The notes under the pieces are model-generated. The model did no database searches, was not told the origin of the DNA, and saw nothing but the letters and a program-made list of their open reading frames with translations. A DNA stretch of 64,000 nt from Xanthomonas euvesicatoria pv. euvesicatoria (lineage in GTDB: Bacteria > Pseudomonadota > Gammaproteobacteria > Xanthomonadales > Xanthomonadaceae). The translations under genes and the position numbers were made by a program. Shown here in pieces: positions 62,087 to 64,000 of the stretch; position 1 is the stretch's first letter, and every line of letters starts with the position of its first letter. The stretch covers positions 310,001 through 374,000 of the forward strand of contig NZ_JAJIUJ010000119.1 in the NCBI RefSeq assembly GCF_020880415.1, written 5' to 3'.

Positions 62087-63534
62087 TGCGCTTCAGCTTT
62101 GCAAGTGTGGCAGCGGCCTGCGCCATCGCCTTGAGTGGTTGCGTCAGCATGGCACCGCATTACGCGCGCCCGGATGCGCCGGTGCCCGGGGTGATCGGCG
62201 ACACCGGCAGCACCGGCAACGCAGGCACCGGCATGCCGAATGCAGCCGCTGTGGATTGGCGGCAGGTGGTGACCGATGCGCGTCTGCAGCAGGTGGTCGC
62301 GCTGGCGTTGGACAACAACCGCGACCTGCGCGTGGCAGTGCTCAATATCGAGCAGGCACGCGCGCCGTACCGCATCCAACGTGCGCGCCTGTTTCCCGCC
62401 GTCGATGCCACCGTCTCGCATACCGCGCAGCGCGCTGCGGCAGCGACCAGTTTCACCGGCGCCCCGCAGATCATCCGCAGCGCCAGCGGCGAGGTGGGCA
62501 TCAGCAGCTGGGAGCTTGACCTGTTCGGCCGCATCCGCAGCCTCAAGAACCAGGCCCTGGAAACCTATCTTGCCAGCGAGCAAACCCAGCGCAGCACGCG
62601 TCTGAGTCTGGTCGCTGAAGTGGCCAACGACTGGTTGACCGTTGCCGCCGATCAGCAGCGCCTGGCGCTCGCGCAGCAGACCCTGGACAGCCAACGCAAG
62701 ACCTTGCGTCTGACCGAGCTGCAGCACGACAACGGCATCGCCTCCGGTCTGTATCTGGCGCAGATCCAGACCAGTGTGGAAAGCGCGCGCGCTGATGTGG
62801 CCAACTACACCACCCAGCTGGCGCAGTCGCGCAACGCCTTGAATCTGGTCGTGGGCACGCCGGTGCCGGCTGCGTTGTTGCCTGCCAGCGATGCGATCGA
62901 GACGGGCGTGGCGCTTGCGCCGTTGCCTGCCCAGCTGGAATCGCGGGTGTTGTTGCAGCGCCCGGACGTGCTGTCGGCCGAGCACACGCTCAAGGCCGCC
63001 AATGCAGATATCGGCGCGGCACGTGCGGCCTTCTTCCCCACCATTTCGTTGACCGCCAATGCCGGGCGCGGCAGCGATGCGTTATCCAGCCTGTTCGATG
63101 GCGACCATACATGGTCGTTCTCGCCCAGCGTGAGCTTGCCGATCTTCCGTGCCGGCGCGTTGAAGGCCGAACTGGATGTGGCCACGCTGGAAAAGGACAT
63201 CACCATTGCGCAGTACGAATTGGCGATCCAGACCGCCTTCAGTGAAGTGGCCGATGCACTGGCCGAACGCACGCAGCTCGAAGAACGCATGCATGCGCAG
63301 CAGGCGATGGTGGACGCCGCACAACGCAGCTTCAGTCTGTCGGATGCGCGCTATCGCCATGGCGTGGACAGTTATCTGGTGACGCTGGATGCGCAGCGCA
63401 CGCTCTACAGCGCGCAACAGACATTGATCAGCTTGCGGCTGACCGAGGCGAGCAATCGGGTGACCTTGTACAAGGTACTCGGCGGTGGCGCCGATGCGCA
63501 GAGCGGCGCGTCTGTGGCGGGTGCGGCGCGTTAG
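62083..63534 (+). CDS. smeC: Outer-membrane efflux lipoprotein (SmeC/OprM-like)
   Basis: 483 residues. Lipobox LSGC with Cys near residue 20. Two OEP repeats each with long helices: first about 60-250 (ISSWELDLFGRIRSLKNQ), second about 260-470 (SRVLLQRPDVLSAEHTLKAANADIGAARAAFFPTISL, partly quoted: LLQRPDVLSAEHTLKAANAD). These proteins form the trimeric TolC-like outer channel. The gene completes a tripartite pump with smeA and smeB. Confidence 0.93.
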   Translation: MMRFSFASVAAACAIALSGCVSMAPHYARPDAPVPGVIGDTGSTGNAGTGMPNAAAVDWRQVVTDARLQQVVALALDNNRDLRVAVLNIEQARAPYRIQRARLFPAVDATVSHTAQRAAAATSFTGAPQIIRSASGEVGISSWELDLFGRIRSLKNQALETYLASEQTQRSTRLSLVAEVANDWLTVAADQQRLALAQQTLDSQRKTLRLTELQHDNGIASGLYLAQIQTSVESARADVANYTTQLAQSRNALNLVVGTPVPAALLPASDAIETGVALAPLPAQLESRVLLQRPDVLSAEHTLKAANADIGAARAAFFPTISLTANAGRGSDALSSLFDGDHTWSFSPSVSLPIFRAGALKAELDVATLEKDITIAQYELAIQTAFSEVADALAERTQLEERMHAQQAMVDAAQRSFSLSDARYRHGVDSYLVTLDAQRTLYSAQQTLISLRLTEASNRVTLYKVLGGGADAQSGASVAGAAR

Positions 63535-63552
63535 CGTATTGCCCGCACGTTC

Positions 63553-63617
63553 GTAGGAGCGGCGCAGCCGCGACAGACATTGCCGGTCATGCCTGTCGCG
63601 GCTGAAGCCGCTCCTAC
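63553..63617. repeat. REP-like hairpin after the efflux operon
   Basis: GTAGGAGCGGC at 63553-63563 and GCCGCTCCTAC at 63607-63617, with further complementary GCCGCGACA/TGTCGCGGC inside. It is a common Xanthomonas intergenic element, 18 bases after the smeC stop, and may stabilise or end the mRNA. Related ends occur at 36941-37008. Confidence 0.8.
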
Positions 63618-63770
63618 AACAAACATATTCCGATCAAACTGCACCAGCGTCAGCTTAGGCACTTGGTCAAATCGGCGCTGCACTGGGACGTGCCCGGGAC
63701 AGCGCCTTGCCCAATCCCTGATCCCGATTCCCTGGCTTTTCAGCAGCCGAATGGCTGATCATCCCGGCCC

Positions 63771-64000
63771 TCAACGCGCCGCATTCGCATTCATCACCGC
63801 GTTGCGATTGGCATCCAGATACTGCGCCGGATCGCGCATGCCGGTGGTGTGGCATTGGCCGGTGGTGTGGCCGCGATTCACGCCACCCGGCAGCTGCGCA
63901 TTGACCTGCTCCACCGTGCCGTCTTCCGGGTCGTTCAATACCAGGTCCGAGGCAGCGTTGCAGTAGTCGTTGGTGTACCAGTTGGTCTTGGCGAACGAGG
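63771..64000 (-). CDS. 3' end of an unidentified gene
   Basis: Seventy-five complete codons plus stop; the gene continues past the window. The visible tail contains NWYTNDYCNAASDLVLNDPE, NRGHTTGQCHTTGMRDPA and ends with NAVMNANAAR. Two Cys and the CHTTG/HTTG repeats suggest an exported, disulphide-bonded protein. I do not recognise the family. Confidence 0.55.
   Translation of the reverse strand, partial: SFAKTNWYTNDYCNAASDLVLNDPEDGTVEQVNAQLPGGVNRGHTTGQCHTTGMRDPAQYLDANRNAVMNANAAR

Noticed and set aside
1..64000. CRISPR array, tRNA or rRNA genes, complete IS elements or prophage
   Set aside because: No regularly spaced repeats with unique spacers, no cloverleaf with a CCA-type end, and no transposase or integrase reading frame was recognised on either strand.

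Overview
The window is chromosomal DNA from a plant-pathogenic Xanthomonas, most likely of the citri/euvesicatoria/axonopodis group. The evidence is high GC coding DNA, two type III effector genes each preceded by a textbook HrpX-type PIP box (xopR and xopE1), a third effector-like gene in the position expected for xopS, a stand-alone XVIPCD protein of the Xanthomonas type IV killing system, and the typical Xanthomonas ohrR-ohr pair. The species assignment is inference from gene content and order as I remember them; no database was consulted.

Layout. 0-5 kb: end of a cytochrome c gene, a secreted endonuclease/phosphatase-fold protein, a small low-GC SHOCT protein, and a divergent MerC-like / zinc-metallochaperone pair around a Zur-type operator. 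4.7-13.5 kb: xopR and xopE1 flank housekeeping genes (DMT transporter, hydrolase, zapE, ohrR-ohr). 13.5-22.4 kb: oxidoreductases, an exported methyltransferase, rluE, and hrpB (the RNA helicase), whose 3' end has been amplified into four 102-bp tandem units. 22.5-28.6 kb: a seven-gene urate-to-oxalurate operon in which every junction overlaps. 29-32 kb: LysR/dehalogenase-like divergent pair and a GvpU-like orphan. 32.3-43.5 kb: second purine block (oxamate hydrolase HpxW, AtzE-type amidase with a fused small-subunit-like N-terminus, nucleoside hydrolase-like protein, exported adenosine deaminase, purine permease, Rieske oxygenase HpxD with reductase HpxE, divergent LysR HpxR). 43.6-54.4 kb: tatD, a glyoxalase-fold protein, the xopS-like effector, three more transcription regulators with divergent targets, sirtuin, OYE-type reductase, and the XVIPCD protein with a tiny overlapping upstream ORF. 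54.6-64 kb: purU, then a two-component system divergent from a complete RND efflux operon (SmeRS-SmeABC type), and the end of an unidentified gene.

Working together. The two purine blocks appear to form one pathway: nucleosides are hydrolysed or deaminated, the base is imported, HpxDE oxidises hypoxanthine, a xanthine-oxidising enzyme not in this window makes urate, and HpyO, HIU hydrolase, UraD, PuuE, AllC and the ureidoglycine aminotransferase carry it to oxalurate, with HpxW/AtzE/HpxZ downstream. An identical 17-bp palindromic site lies both between hpxD and hpxR and upstream of allC, 13.8 kb away, which suggests one LysR regulator controls both blocks.

No tRNA, rRNA, CRISPR array, complete IS element or prophage was seen. 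Starts were moved from the longest open frame wherever family length, signal peptide or ribosome-binding site favoured a downstream codon.
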